This document shows positions 9,757 to 17,506 of a DNA stretch of 64,000 nt, one piece after another. The stretch is taken from contig NZ_JAACFU010000023.1 of NCBI RefSeq assembly GCF_029051725.1, forward strand, positions 35,795 to 99,794, in the 5' to 3' direction. Source of the stretch: Bradyrhizobium sp. CSS354. GTDB taxonomy: Bacteria; Pseudomonadota; Alphaproteobacteria; Rhizobiales; Xanthobacteraceae. A model generated the notes under the pieces. It saw nothing but the letters and a program-made list of their open reading frames with translations, ran no database searches and was not told the origin of the DNA. The translations under genes were made by a program, and so were the position numbers. Every line of letters starts with the position of its first letter. Positions within the stretch are counted from its first letter, which is position 1.

Positions 9757-9998
9757 GCGCCAGGCCTGCCAATCGCCCCGCCGGACTCCCAAGTGAGATC
9801 GGGGACGAACAAGCTCATAACGCCTCGAATGATTCCGCGTCGCGGCGGTTCCACGACCCAACCCCCGTCCAACATAGTTACCGAGCCCGGTCGTCCCGGG
9901 CCACCAACCCAGTATTCCCCTTGGAATTTGTCGGGCAGCCATGGGATTTCGAGCCAAAATACGCTTTGGCCGCCTCCGGACGCGGGTCGGCTCTTCAT
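9753..9998 (-). CDS. Possible short ORF coupled to rsmH (81 residues)
   Basis: An 81-codon frame from ATG 9998 whose TGA overlaps the rsmH ATG (ATGA). It is rich in Gly, Pro and Trp, has no recognised domain and no clear ribosome-binding site. It occupies the place where many dcw clusters carry mraZ, but I see no MraZ/AbrB-type signature in it. The stop-start overlap is the only positive sign of translation, and it may be chance. It could equally be untranslated leader of the dcw mRNA. Confidence 0.25.
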   Translation of the reverse strand: MKSRPASGGGQSVFWLEIPWLPDKFQGEYWVGGPGRPGSVTMLDGGWVVEPPRRGIIRGVMSLFVPDLTWESGGAIGRPGA

Positions 9999-10198
9999 CT
10001 CTCAGTAACGGCCCTTAGCGTTAAGAAAGCGTTGATCGGCTCGCGACAAGTCGAAAGGCTGACGCGGCGGTGATGCTTCATCCACACACATGCGCCAAAA
10101 TGCATCCGTTAACCCCGTCGCCGGATTGCGCGCGATCGAGGGTAAAGGAATAGTAAAGAGAAGGGCTTGGCCCACTCTCTGTCTGTCTCGAGCTGTTT
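9757..10198. other. Divergent intergenic region between the dcw cluster and the amidase gene
   Basis: 442 bp between the rsmH start (minus) and the amidase start (plus). It must hold the promoters of both units, but I could not pick a convincing -35/-10 pair. Apart from the doubtful 81-codon ORF on the minus strand it contains no gene I can support, and no mraZ. The part from 10010 to 10170 is less GC-rich and looks like promoter DNA. Confidence 0.6.
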
Positions 10199-11062
10199 AT
10201 GTCGTCCGGTTCGTCCACGCCGTCTGGATCTGATTCGAAGCGTCAACGTGTTCTCCCGGTTCCCAAGGCCGCCGCGAACATGCGGACGTTCGAGCCGGAT
10301 TCCTCGATCGTCTCCGACATCATCCCCTCACCGAACCATGGCGACCGCAACAAGGGCCGGCAGCCCGATATGATCGTGCTGCACTACACCGGCATGCCCG
10401 ACGTCGAAGGAGCGCTCGCGCGGCTCTGCTCCGCGGGCACCGAGGTGTCGGCACATTATGTCGTGCTGGAAGACGGCCGCATCGTGCAATGCGTGCCGGA
10501 GGCCAGGCGTGCCTGGCATGCCGGCGTCTCGTCCTGGGCCGGCGAGGACGACATCAACTCCTGCTCGATCGGGATCGAGATCGTCAATCGCGGCCACGAC
10601 TGGGGCTATCCGGAGTTTCCGCTGCGCCAGATCGCCGCCGTGATCGCGCTGTGCCGCGGCATCATGCTCCGCCGCAAGGTGCCCGCGCACCGGGTGCTCG
10701 GCCATTCCGACGTGGCGCCCGCACGCAAGAAAGATCCCGGCGAGAAATTTCCGTGGCATTCGCTGGCCAATTCCGGCGTCGGCCACTGGGTCACGCCCGC
10801 GCCGGTCGTGCGCGGCGAGAGCCTGATGCTCGGCACCATCAGCGACGAGGTGCTGAGCCTGCAGCAGGCGCTCGCCAGATACGGCTACGGCGTTCCCCTC
10901 ACCGGCAAATACGACGCCGCGACCATGGAAGTCGTCACCGCGTTCCAGCGCCATTTCCGCCCGGCCCGACTGGATGGGGTCGCGGATCACTCGACGCTGT
11001 CGACCTTGCAGGCGCTGTTGGGGAGTCTCCCTCAGGAGACAACGACCATCGCGACGAAGTGA
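10199..11062 (+). CDS. N-acetylmuramoyl-L-alanine amidase (Amidase_2) with peptidoglycan-binding domain
   Basis: Zinc amidase that cleaves the bond between MurNAc and the L-Ala of the peptide stem. The Amidase_2 domain starts near residue 55 (MIVLHYTGM, with a zinc His), continues through SAHYVV and GIEIVNRG, and ends with HSDVAPARKKDPGEKFPW, which holds further catalytic/zinc residues. A PG_binding_1 domain follows at about residues 215-275 (LQQALARYGYGVPLTG). No clear signal peptide. ATG 10280 (residue 28) is an equally plausible start. AmiD/AmpD-like, so peptidoglycan recycling or remodelling. It diverges from the dcw cluster. Confidence 0.9.
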   Translation: MSSGSSTPSGSDSKRQRVLPVPKAAANMRTFEPDSSIVSDIIPSPNHGDRNKGRQPDMIVLHYTGMPDVEGALARLCSAGTEVSAHYVVLEDGRIVQCVPEARRAWHAGVSSWAGEDDINSCSIGIEIVNRGHDWGYPEFPLRQIAAVIALCRGIMLRRKVPAHRVLGHSDVAPARKKDPGEKFPWHSLANSGVGHWVTPAPVVRGESLMLGTISDEVLSLQQALARYGYGVPLTGKYDAATMEVVTAFQRHFRPARLDGVADHSTLSTLQALLGSLPQETTTIATK

Positions 11063-11082
11063 CGGCGACAGCCACACCCCCT

Positions 11083-11118
11083 CATTGCTTCGTCGCAAGT
11101 GCTCCTCGCAATGACGAA
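11083..11118. repeat. Truncated copy of palindromic repeat family C
   Basis: The sequence attgcttcgtcgcaagtgct, continuing through ctcctcgcaatgacga, is the exact reverse complement of the left arm of the complete element at 61222-61308. The second arm is missing here. It lies just past the amidase stop. Confidence 0.7.
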
Positions 11119-11129
11119 GTGCGGGGCGA

Positions 11130-12362
11130 CTACTCCATCTCCCTCATCCTTCGCGCGTACAGCCTTCGCAGCGGCTCCAACTGCGTCGCCTCCGTCGCCG
11201 CGCGATAGGCCTCGCGCGCCTCCTCACTCCGGCCGAGCCGCCGCAACAAATCCGCCCGCACTGCTGGCAACAGTTCGTAACCATGAAGCCCACCGCGTGC
11301 GGCGGTCGCATCCACGAGATCGAGCGCACGTGCGGGACCATCGACCATCGACACTGCCGCCGCGTGGTTGAGCTCAACCACTGGCGACGGGTTGATGCGC
11401 AATAGCACCTCGTAGAGACTGGCGATCTGCGGCCAGTCTGTCTGCTCATAGCTCGGCGCGCGCGCATGCAGCGCGGCGATCGCGGCTTGCACTGCATAAG
11501 GCTGCGGCCGACCGGGCACGCGCAGTGCGTCGTCCACGAGACGCAGCCCCTCCTCGATCTGTGTACGGTGCCACCGCGAACGATCCTGCTCTTCCAGCAG
11601 CACGATGTCGCCGGCGGCGGTCTGGCGCCCTGCGCGGCGCGCATCGTGCAGCAGCATCAGCGCCAGCAGGCCCTTGATCCCCGCGCGATCGGGTAGCAGC
11701 CGGTCGAGCAAACGGCCAAGCCGGATCGCCTCGGCCGCAAGATCGGGTCGCATCAAATCCGCACCGGACGTCGCCACATAGCCTTCGGTGAAGACGAGAT
11801 AGATCACGGCAAGCACACCATCGAGCCGCGGCACCAGCGTGTCGCGCTCGGGGACCTCATAGGGAATGCCGGCGAGCCTTATCTTTTGCTTGGCGCGGAC
11901 GAGACGCTGCCCCATCGCCTCTTCGCTGACCAGGAAGGCGCGCGCGACCTGCGCCGTGGAGAGCCCGCAGACGGTGCGCAGCGTCAGCGCGACCTGGACT
12001 TCGGGCGCAAATGCAGGATGGCAGCAGGTGAAGATCAGCCGCAGCATATCGTCGTCGAGCATTGCCGGCGGCTCGTTGGGCGCTTGCGCGTTCAGCTCGA
12101 GCTCGTGCACGAGCGCCTGCTCCTTGCCGCGGAAGACGGCCTGGCGCCTGATACGGTCGATGGCCTTGTGCTTGGCGACATTGACCAGCCACGCACGCGG
12201 ATTGTCGGGGACCTCGCACACCGGCCAGCGCTCCAGTGCCACCGCAAAGGCGTCCTGAAGCGCGTCCTCGGCGAGATCGAAATCGCCGACGAGGCGGATC
12301 AGCGTGGCCAGCGCCCGCCCCGCCTCGTCGCGGAAGACCTTGTCGATCTCGGACAGCGTCAT
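11130..12362 (-). CDS. ECF-type RNA polymerase sigma factor, ECF42 group
   Basis: Region 2 lies at about residues 10-75 (GDFDLAEDALQDAF, then NPRAWLVNVAKHKAIDRIRR). Region 4 is at about 105-165 (RTVCGLSTAQVARAFLVSEEAMGQRLVRAK). A long C-terminal extension of about 230 residues is helical and TPR-like, ending with repeated PLRRLYARRM-type helices. Extension plus a neighbouring DGPF/YCII gene defines the ECF42 group, in which the extension is reported to be needed for function and no anti-sigma factor is found. The 410-residue length fits. ATG 12362 is chosen because upstream in-frame sequence overlaps the partner gene. It starts 22 bp after the partner stop, so the two form an operon. Confidence 0.9.
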   Translation of the reverse strand: MTLSEIDKVFRDEAGRALATLIRLVGDFDLAEDALQDAFAVALERWPVCEVPDNPRAWLVNVAKHKAIDRIRRQAVFRGKEQALVHELELNAQAPNEPPAMLDDDMLRLIFTCCHPAFAPEVQVALTLRTVCGLSTAQVARAFLVSEEAMGQRLVRAKQKIRLAGIPYEVPERDTLVPRLDGVLAVIYLVFTEGYVATSGADLMRPDLAAEAIRLGRLLDRLLPDRAGIKGLLALMLLHDARRAGRQTAAGDIVLLEEQDRSRWHRTQIEEGLRLVDDALRVPGRPQPYAVQAAIAALHARAPSYEQTDWPQIASLYEVLLRINPSPVVELNHAAAVSMVDGPARALDLVDATAARGGLHGYELLPAVRADLLRRLGRSEEAREAYRAATEATQLEPLRRLYARRMREME

Positions 12363-12384
12363 GCCCCGATGCGCGGCTGCGCCA

Positions 12385-12738
12385 TCACTTGTCGTAGACC
12401 CAGATCGGCCGCACCTCGATCGAACCGATACGTGCCGACGGAATCCGCGCCGCGATCTCGATCGCAGCATCGAGATCCTTGGCCTCCACGAGGTAATAAC
12501 CCCCGAGCTGCTCGCGCGTTTCGGCAAACGGGCCGTCGGTCGTCAGCGTCTTGCCGTCGCGCACGCGGACCGTCGTCGCGGTCGTGGTCGGCTGCAGCCG
12601 GTCGCCGGCCTTGAAATTGCCGCTCTGAATGATGCCTTGCGTGAAGGTCTGATATTCCGCCGTCATCTGCTGGCCGGCAGCCGGACGCATATTCGCGTAC
12701 TCGGCTTCGTTCTGGTAGATCATCAGCAAATATTGCAT
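12385..12738 (-). CDS. YCII/DGPF-domain protein, partner of the ECF42 sigma factor
   Basis: A 117-residue protein starting MQYLLMIYQNEAEY and containing TDGPFAETREQLGGYYLVE, the DGPF signature of the YCII-related family. DGPF proteins are the usual neighbours and proposed targets or effectors of ECF42 sigma factors; their chemistry is unknown. First gene of the two-gene unit with the sigma factor. The start is supported by an upstream AGG-rich site and by homologous starts. Confidence 0.88.
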   Translation of the reverse strand: MQYLLMIYQNEAEYANMRPAAGQQMTAEYQTFTQGIIQSGNFKAGDRLQPTTTATTVRVRDGKTLTTDGPFAETREQLGGYYLVEAKDLDAAIEIAARIPSARIGSIEVRPIWVYDK

Positions 12739-12885
12739 CGCCTAACTCCTGTTGCACGGCTGGATCGCCGACATCCAGTCGAACGGGGCACGCGCCCAAC
12801 GACATCTTCAGGATAAATTATTTCGGGCGAACCGTGCATGGCGATATCGGCTTGCGGAACCGACACAAATGCTTCATGCGTAAGC

Positions 12886-13312
12886 CGTCAGTCGGCCGGA
12901 CGGCCGCTCCGGCAAGTGCCGAAAGGCCGCCGGGGAGGAAAGTCCGGGCTCCCTTGACATACGGTGCCGGATAACGTCCGGCGGGGGCGACCCCAGGGAA
13001 AGTGCCACAGAGAACGAACCGCCCTGCTTCGCCTTCGGGCTTCGCAGGGTAAGGGTGAAAAGGTGCGGTAAGAGCGCACCGCGGCTGCGGCAACGGAGCC
13101 GGCATGGTAAACTCCACCGGGAGCAAAACCGAATAGGGACGGCGTAGCGGGCTGTTCGCGAAAGCGATAACGCCGCGGGGCGATGTCAGGCCCGCCGTCC
13201 GGGTAGGTTGCTCGAGGCCATGTGCAAACATGGTCCCAGAGGAATGGCCGTCACGTATCGTTCGCGCAAGCGGACGGTGCCCTACAGAACCCGGCTTACA
13301 GGCCGGCTGATA
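12886..13312 (+). ncRNA. rnpB: RNase P RNA, bacterial type A
   Basis: Catalytic RNA of RNase P, which matures tRNA 5' ends. The universal core gaggaaagtccgggctcc is at 12935-12952, and ggtaaactcc and the tRNA-CCA-binding loop ggtaagagc are further on. The 3' end cctacagaacccggcttaca closes the molecule. The P1 helix pairs tcagtcggcc (from 12888) with ggccggctga (13301-13310), one G-U pair included. Ends are inferred from this helix, so a few bases either way are possible. About 427 nt is typical of alphaproteobacteria. A weak TTGCGG at 12852 may be its -35. Confidence 0.95.
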
Positions 13313-13321
13313 TCTTGCAAC

Positions 13322-13353
13322 GAGGGGTTCGATGCTAACCGCATCGAGCCCCT
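13322..13353 (+). terminator. Hairpin after rnpB
   Basis: gaggggttcgatgc and gcatcgagcccctc form a 14-bp stem (with G-U pairs) around a short taacc loop, starting 10 bp past rnpB. Only a short T-stretch follows, so it is a probable but not ideal terminator or 3' processing boundary. Confidence 0.6.
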
Positions 13354-13366
13354 CACCATTTGGCGC

Positions 13367-13469
13367 CGTCATTCCGGGGCGTGCGCAGCACGAGCCCGGA
13401 ATCCATTGGGCCGCAGTATGGGTGATGAATGGATTCCGGGCTCTCGCTTCGCGAGCCCGGGAATGACAG
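13367..13469. repeat. Palindromic intergenic repeat, family A-like (attccggg type)
   Basis: Arms cgtcattccggggcgtgcgc and cgcgagcccgggaatgacag pair, and an inner pair is gagcccggaatccatt / aatggattccgggctc. It lies between rnpB and the convergent hydrolase gene and could also serve as a bidirectional transcription barrier. Confidence 0.7.
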
Positions 13470-13476
13470 TAGAGGA

Positions 13477-14202
13477 TTAGCCGACGATCTCTTGCAACAC
13501 GCCCATCAGCGCGTCCGGCGCTGTCACGTTCGGCGCGTGGCTGGCGTCGAGCTCGACATAACGCCAGCCATCCTCGCTCTTCGTGCGCTTCGCAAACTGC
13601 CCGAACACGTCGCCCGGCGGAATGCGCGTGCAATAGATGTAGCTGCGCGGCACTTTCGGCTCGCCATGTTCGAGCTTCAGCTTCGTCTCGAAACATTTGA
13701 TCGGCATGTTGATCCGGCGCGCGTTGAGCCAGTCGAGATCGGCCTGCGGCGTGTCCGGCGGCGGCGGGTTCGGCGGGATGCGGTAGCCGTCGCCTGAGCT
13801 TGCTGCCTTGCGCATCGGCTCGCGCCCGCCCTCGTGGAGATCGAACAGCGATTGGCCGTCACGCGGCACGAAGGCGTCGAGATAGATCAATTGCGTCACC
13901 CGCTCGCGCGCGCGATCGGCGACGCCGGTGGCGACCATGCCGCCATAGCTGTGACCGAGCAGCACGATGTCCTCGAGGTCCTCGAACCTGATGACGTTGA
14001 GAATGTCCTGGATGTGCGTGTCGAGATCGATCGCGGGGCTGGCCAGATGGGCGCGCTCGCCGAGCCCGGTATAGGTCGGCGCAATGAAGCGATGGCCGGC
14101 CTGCGCCAGCAGCGGATGCATCTTCTTCCAGGCCCACCCGCCGGACCACGCACCGTGACAAAGCAGGAAGGTTTTTGAGCGTACGGCCATCAGCGTTTCC
14201 AT
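13477..14202 (-). CDS. Alpha/beta-hydrolase fold esterase-like protein
   Basis: A 241-residue single-domain hydrolase. HGAWSGGWAW near residue 16 supplies the oxyanion-hole region. The nucleophile elbow GHSYGG is near residue 83 (Ser), and the C-terminal SHAP (about 225) gives the catalytic His. The layout resembles the methylesterase/hydroxynitrile-lyase branch (EstC-like), but substrate cannot be read from sequence. No signal peptide. Start may be four codons downstream at 14190. Stand-alone, converging on rnpB. Confidence 0.85.
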   Translation of the reverse strand: METLMAVRSKTFLLCHGAWSGGWAWKKMHPLLAQAGHRFIAPTYTGLGERAHLASPAIDLDTHIQDILNVIRFEDLEDIVLLGHSYGGMVATGVADRARERVTQLIYLDAFVPRDGQSLFDLHEGGREPMRKAASSGDGYRIPPNPPPPDTPQADLDWLNARRINMPIKCFETKLKLEHGEPKVPRSYIYCTRIPPGDVFGQFAKRTKSEDGWRYVELDASHAPNVTAPDALMGVLQEIVG

Positions 14203-14262
14203 CGTTCTTGTTTGTACGATGGAGTTTAGCGGCCGACCGCGCGATGTAAACGCTACGGCTCT

Positions 14263-14697
14263 TTAAGCCGCGCGCGTGTTCACCTTCACGAGGACGGGTG
14301 CACCCTGACCAGCTTCGCGCCGCAGCTTGCCCGCCTCAAAACCGTGCATGCCGATCTGCCATTGCAGCCCGACGATGGCACCCTTGGTCGGCTGCAGCAG
14401 CGCGAGCGAAGCGAACAAGGTCACGGGCAGCCACACCGCCAGTTGCAGCCAGACGGCCGGCGCATAGGCGGTTTCGACCGCGAGGATTGCAGGGACCACG
14501 AGATGGCCGACGACGACCATCACGAGATAGGCCGGAAAATCGTCGGCGCGCTGGTGAAACAGCTCCTCGCCGCAATGGTCGCAGGTATCAGCCACCTTCA
14601 GGAAACGGCCGAACGCATGCCCTTCGCCGCAGTTCGGGCATTTGCCCAAGAAACCGCGCCACATCGCCTTTGCCAGAGAGACTGAACCGGTCGCCAT
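14263..14697 (-). CDS. DUF983 family membrane protein
   Basis: About 144 residues with a zinc-ribbon-like start, CPNCGEG and CDHCGEE (about residues 20 and 42), then the family's ADDFPAY and two to three hydrophobic segments. DUF983 proteins are widespread in alphaproteobacteria; function unknown. ATG 14697 follows a strong ribosome-binding site (ggaagaggtgggg), so upstream in-frame ATGs were not used. Divergent from the MocR-type regulator with 64 bp between, which makes it a possible target. Confidence 0.85.
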   Translation of the reverse strand: MATGSVSLAKAMWRGFLGKCPNCGEGHAFGRFLKVADTCDHCGEELFHQRADDFPAYLVMVVVGHLVVPAILAVETAYAPAVWLQLAVWLPVTLFASLALLQPTKGAIVGLQWQIGMHGFEAGKLRREAGQGAPVLVKVNTRAA

Positions 14698-14721
14698 GAC
14701 CCCACCTCTTCCTTTTCTGCG

Positions 14722-14767
14722 ATCCATACAATAATATCTTGCATCCATACATTCAAAGGATATGGAC
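14722..14767. promoter_or_regulatory. Candidate MocR operator: direct repeats 21 bp apart
   Basis: atccataca occurs at 14722-14730 and again at 14743-14751, exactly two helical turns apart. A related inverted tract (ggatatggac) follows at 14758-14767, over the regulator start. MocR/PdxR-type regulators commonly bind direct repeats in their divergent promoters. That binding occurs here is inference from position and spacing. Confidence 0.55.
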
Positions 14768-16147
14768 GTTAATTGCATGGATTGGACCCCTACAATCTCG
14801 GAGCTGAGCGGGCCGCGCTATCAGCGCATCGTGGAGGCCATGGAGGCCGATATCGCCGCCGGCCGGCTGGTGCGCGGCCAGCAACTGCCGACGCAGCGGG
14901 CGCTGGCAAAGGCGCTCGGCATCGATCTCACCACGGTGACGCGCGCCTACACCGAAGCGCGGCGCCGCGGCATCATGGAGGCCCGGGTCGGCCAGGGCTC
15001 GTTCGTGTCGGAGACCAGCGCGCGCCGCGCGGTCGATCTGCCGCATCCCGTCGCGATCGATCTCTCGATGAACGTGCCGCCGCAGCCACTCGAAGCGCAG
15101 CTCGACGAGCGCATCATCGCCGGGATGGAAGCCATCCGCGCGCAATCGGGCCTGACGGCGCATCTCAACTATCAGCCGCCGGGCGGCAGCGCCCACGAGC
15201 GCGAGGTCGCGGCGCGCTGGATGCGCACACGTGTGCCACATGCGCACGCCGACAGGCTCGTGATCTTTCCCGGCACGCAGACGATCCTGTTCAATGTGCT
15301 CGCCCACCTCGCCCGGCCCGGCGACATCGTGCTGACGGAGGCCCTCACCTTTCCCGGCATCAGGGCCGCCGCCGCGCGGCTCGGCGTCAAGCTCGTCGGC
15401 GTCGCCATGGACGACGGCGGCATCCTGCCCGACGCGCTGGCAAAGGCTTGCCGCACGCACAAGCCGAAAGCGGTCTATCTCATTCCGACGCTGCACAATC
15501 CCACCACCGCGACGCTTCTGCCCGAGCGCCGCAGCGCCATCGCAAAAATCATCAACGATTCCGATACGGTTCTGATCGAGGACGACGCCTACGGGCTGCT
15601 CGATCGCTCGGCATCGCCGATCGCCAATCTCATTCCGGAACGGACATATCTCGCAACCACGCTGTCAAAATGCATCGCGCCCGCGCTACGGGTTGCCTAT
15701 CTGGTGACGCCCGACAGCACCTCGCAGCGGGAGATGCGCAATTATTTGCAAGCGACGGTGCAGATGCCGGCGCCGCTGATGGTCGCGCTGGTGACGCATT
15801 GGATCGAGACCGGCATCGCCGACCGCATCATCACCGCCATCAGGAGCGAGGCGATCGGCCGCCAGCAGCTCGCGCAACGGGCACTCAAAGGCTTCGAGTT
15901 CCAGGCCAAGCCCGCCGCTCACCATCTGTGGCTACGGCTGCCGGAGGGCCGTCCCGACGTCGCGGCGCATCTGCTGCGGAATGGACTTGCAGTCGTCGCC
16001 GGCGAGGCCTTCACCGTCGACGGAACGCCGCCACACGCGGCACGCGTCTCGCTTGGCGCGGCGCGCAACAGGGCGGAATTGACGGAAGCGCTCCGCATCC
16101 TGGTCAACGCGCTGCACAGGCCCGCCGACACCAGACAGATCGTCTAG
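14762..16147 (+). CDS. MocR/PdxR-type transcriptional regulator (GntR HTH + aminotransferase-like domain)
   Basis: 461 residues. The N-terminal winged helix-turn-helix of the GntR class spans about 15-80 (RGQQLPTQRALAKALGIDLTTVTRAYTEARRRG). The rest is a fold-type I aminotransferase-like domain with the PLP-site pieces LIPTLHNPTT, EDDAYG and the PLP lysine context TTLSKCIAP (about residue 303). Such proteins sense PLP or an amino compound and usually control a divergent gene, here DUF983. Start may be ATG 14762 (near aaagga) or ATG 14777. Confidence 0.9.
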   Translation: MDVNCMDWTPTISELSGPRYQRIVEAMEADIAAGRLVRGQQLPTQRALAKALGIDLTTVTRAYTEARRRGIMEARVGQGSFVSETSARRAVDLPHPVAIDLSMNVPPQPLEAQLDERIIAGMEAIRAQSGLTAHLNYQPPGGSAHEREVAARWMRTRVPHAHADRLVIFPGTQTILFNVLAHLARPGDIVLTEALTFPGIRAAAARLGVKLVGVAMDDGGILPDALAKACRTHKPKAVYLIPTLHNPTTATLLPERRSAIAKIINDSDTVLIEDDAYGLLDRSASPIANLIPERTYLATTLSKCIAPALRVAYLVTPDSTSQREMRNYLQATVQMPAPLMVALVTHWIETGIADRIITAIRSEAIGRQQLAQRALKGFEFQAKPAAHHLWLRLPEGRPDVAAHLLRNGLAVVAGEAFTVDGTPPHAARVSLGAARNRAELTEALRILVNALHRPADTRQIV

Positions 16148-16196
16148 AGCATGATCCGGAAAAGTGTGCAGCGGTTTTCCGAAAAGATCATGCCCC
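16147..16196. repeat. Palindromic repeat, family D (gcatgatccgga type)
   Basis: gcatgatccggaaaagtgtg and a complementary right arm ttttccgaaaagatcatgcc form an imperfect hairpin directly after the regulator stop. A second copy is at 57137-57185. Confidence 0.7.
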
Positions 16197-16205
16197 AAAA
16201 AATGC

Positions 16206-16460
16206 CTATCGATGCTGACGGCGATGCCGCGAGCGCACGACTGGCGCAACAGCCGATGGATAAGCCTGCGATGCGTAGGCATCGCTCGGCTGGCCGAGAG
16301 CCCCGCGCGCGGCGGGCGTGAGCTGGCCGCCATTCAGAACGTCGCGGTCCGGATGGGCAGCCTGATAGGCCGCAGGCTCGGAAAACTGGGCCTCCGCCAT
16401 TGTCGGCGTCAAGGCCGCCGCCGACACTAGCGCGGCCGCGACGGCAATCTTGCGAGTCAT
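16206..16460 (-). CDS. Small secreted protein of unknown function
   Basis: 84 residues. Start ATG 16460 gives a clear Sec signal peptide (MTRKIAVAAALVSAAALTP, cleavage near AEA-Q). The mature part is short, Ala/Pro/Gln-rich (DVLNGGQLTPAARGALGQ) with a basic C-terminus. Similar short periplasmic proteins are common in Bradyrhizobium; no function known to me. The stop lies next to repeat family D, tail to tail with the regulator gene. Confidence 0.65.
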   Translation of the reverse strand: MTRKIAVAAALVSAAALTPTMAEAQFSEPAAYQAAHPDRDVLNGGQLTPAARGALGQPSDAYASQAYPSAVAPVVRSRHRRQHR

Positions 16461-16691
16461 CGTCCTTCTCCATATGCTCATTCGGGAGACTGGCCGATCG
16501 AACCGCATGATGGCGTCGAGCGGGCCCCCAGTTTGAAGTACGAGCATCATGTAGGCCTGTCTTTCGCGAACGCCCGCCGCTGAGGATCACGCTTGCGTGC
16601 GGTTTTGAAATTGACCTGCACGGCCGCAGCTGTGCTATGCGAGCGATGGCGATCAACAGTTCGGGATCGTCCAGATAACAGGGACAATCTG

Positions 16692-17435
16692 TTGGAAATA
16701 CTCACCTACGCGCTGCTGCTGCTCGGCGCACTCGCCGGGGGCTTCGTCTCGGGCCTTGCCGGATTCGGCACGGCGCTGATGGCACTCGGCATCTGGCTCT
16801 ACGTGCTGCCGCCCTCGCTCGCGGTGCCCCTGGTGCTGATCTGCTCGGTGATCGCGCAGAGCTCGACGCTGCCGTCGATGTGGAAGAGTTTTGATCTCTC
16901 GCTGGTCTGGCCGTTCCTGATTGGAGGACTGATCGGCGTGCCCTTGGGCACCATGCTGGTCGCCTCTGCCGATCCAAAAGTGTTCAAGCTGAGCGTCGGC
17001 GTGCTGCTGCTGATCTTCTCGACCGCGCTGTACCTCAACAAGAAGCCGCTCGCCATCACGTTCGGCGGTCGCATCGCCGACGGCGCGATCGGCTTCGCTG
17101 GCGGCATTCTTGGCGGTCTCGCCGGATTGTCGGGGCCGCTTCCGATCCTGTGGGCGAACATTCGCGGCTGGAACAAGCACGAGCGGCGCGGCATCTTCCA
17201 GCTCTTCAATTTCACCGTGCTCGCCACCGCTTTGGTGTTGCAGACGGCCTCGGGCCTCGTCGCGTTCAAGGTGGTCTGGCTCGCGGTGGTTGCCTTTCCG
17301 GGCACCTTGATCGGCGCATGGGCCGGCGCGCGCGTCTATCACGCGCTGAGTGACAAGCATTTTGGCGATGTCGTGCTCGGTCTCTTATTCCTGTCGGGCC
17401 TCGGCCTGGTCTGGAACAGTTTGGGCACGCACTAG
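16692..17435 (+). CDS. TSUP-family (TauE/SafE) membrane exporter
   Basis: About 247 residues and seven to eight hydrophobic segments, with the family's N-terminal GGFVSGLAGFGTALMAL and the repeated GGILGGLAGLSGPLPI in the second half. TSUP proteins export or import sulfite, sulfonates or small carboxylates; the substrate here is unknown. I chose TTG 16692 because it has caggga upstream and starts right at the first membrane helix. An ATG at 16593 would add 33 polar residues. Confidence 0.85.
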   Translation: MEILTYALLLLGALAGGFVSGLAGFGTALMALGIWLYVLPPSLAVPLVLICSVIAQSSTLPSMWKSFDLSLVWPFLIGGLIGVPLGTMLVASADPKVFKLSVGVLLLIFSTALYLNKKPLAITFGGRIADGAIGFAGGILGGLAGLSGPLPILWANIRGWNKHERRGIFQLFNFTVLATALVLQTASGLVAFKVVWLAVVAFPGTLIGAWAGARVYHALSDKHFGDVVLGLLFLSGLGLVWNSLGTH

Positions 17436-17506
17436 CTCCGTCTTTTCTTCGCGGCGAGCGCCGTGCCGCCGGCAACGCCGACGCCAAGCACGTAGACAAG
17501 CGCTTG

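Noticed and set aside
9757..9998. mraZ remnant in front of rsmH
   Set aside because: No MraZ-like motif in any frame, and no clean series of TGGG boxes spaced as in MraZ operators.
12818..13696. 292-codon frame on the minus strand across rnpB
   Set aside because: Antisense to the RNase P RNA and repeat DNA; open only because of GC bias.
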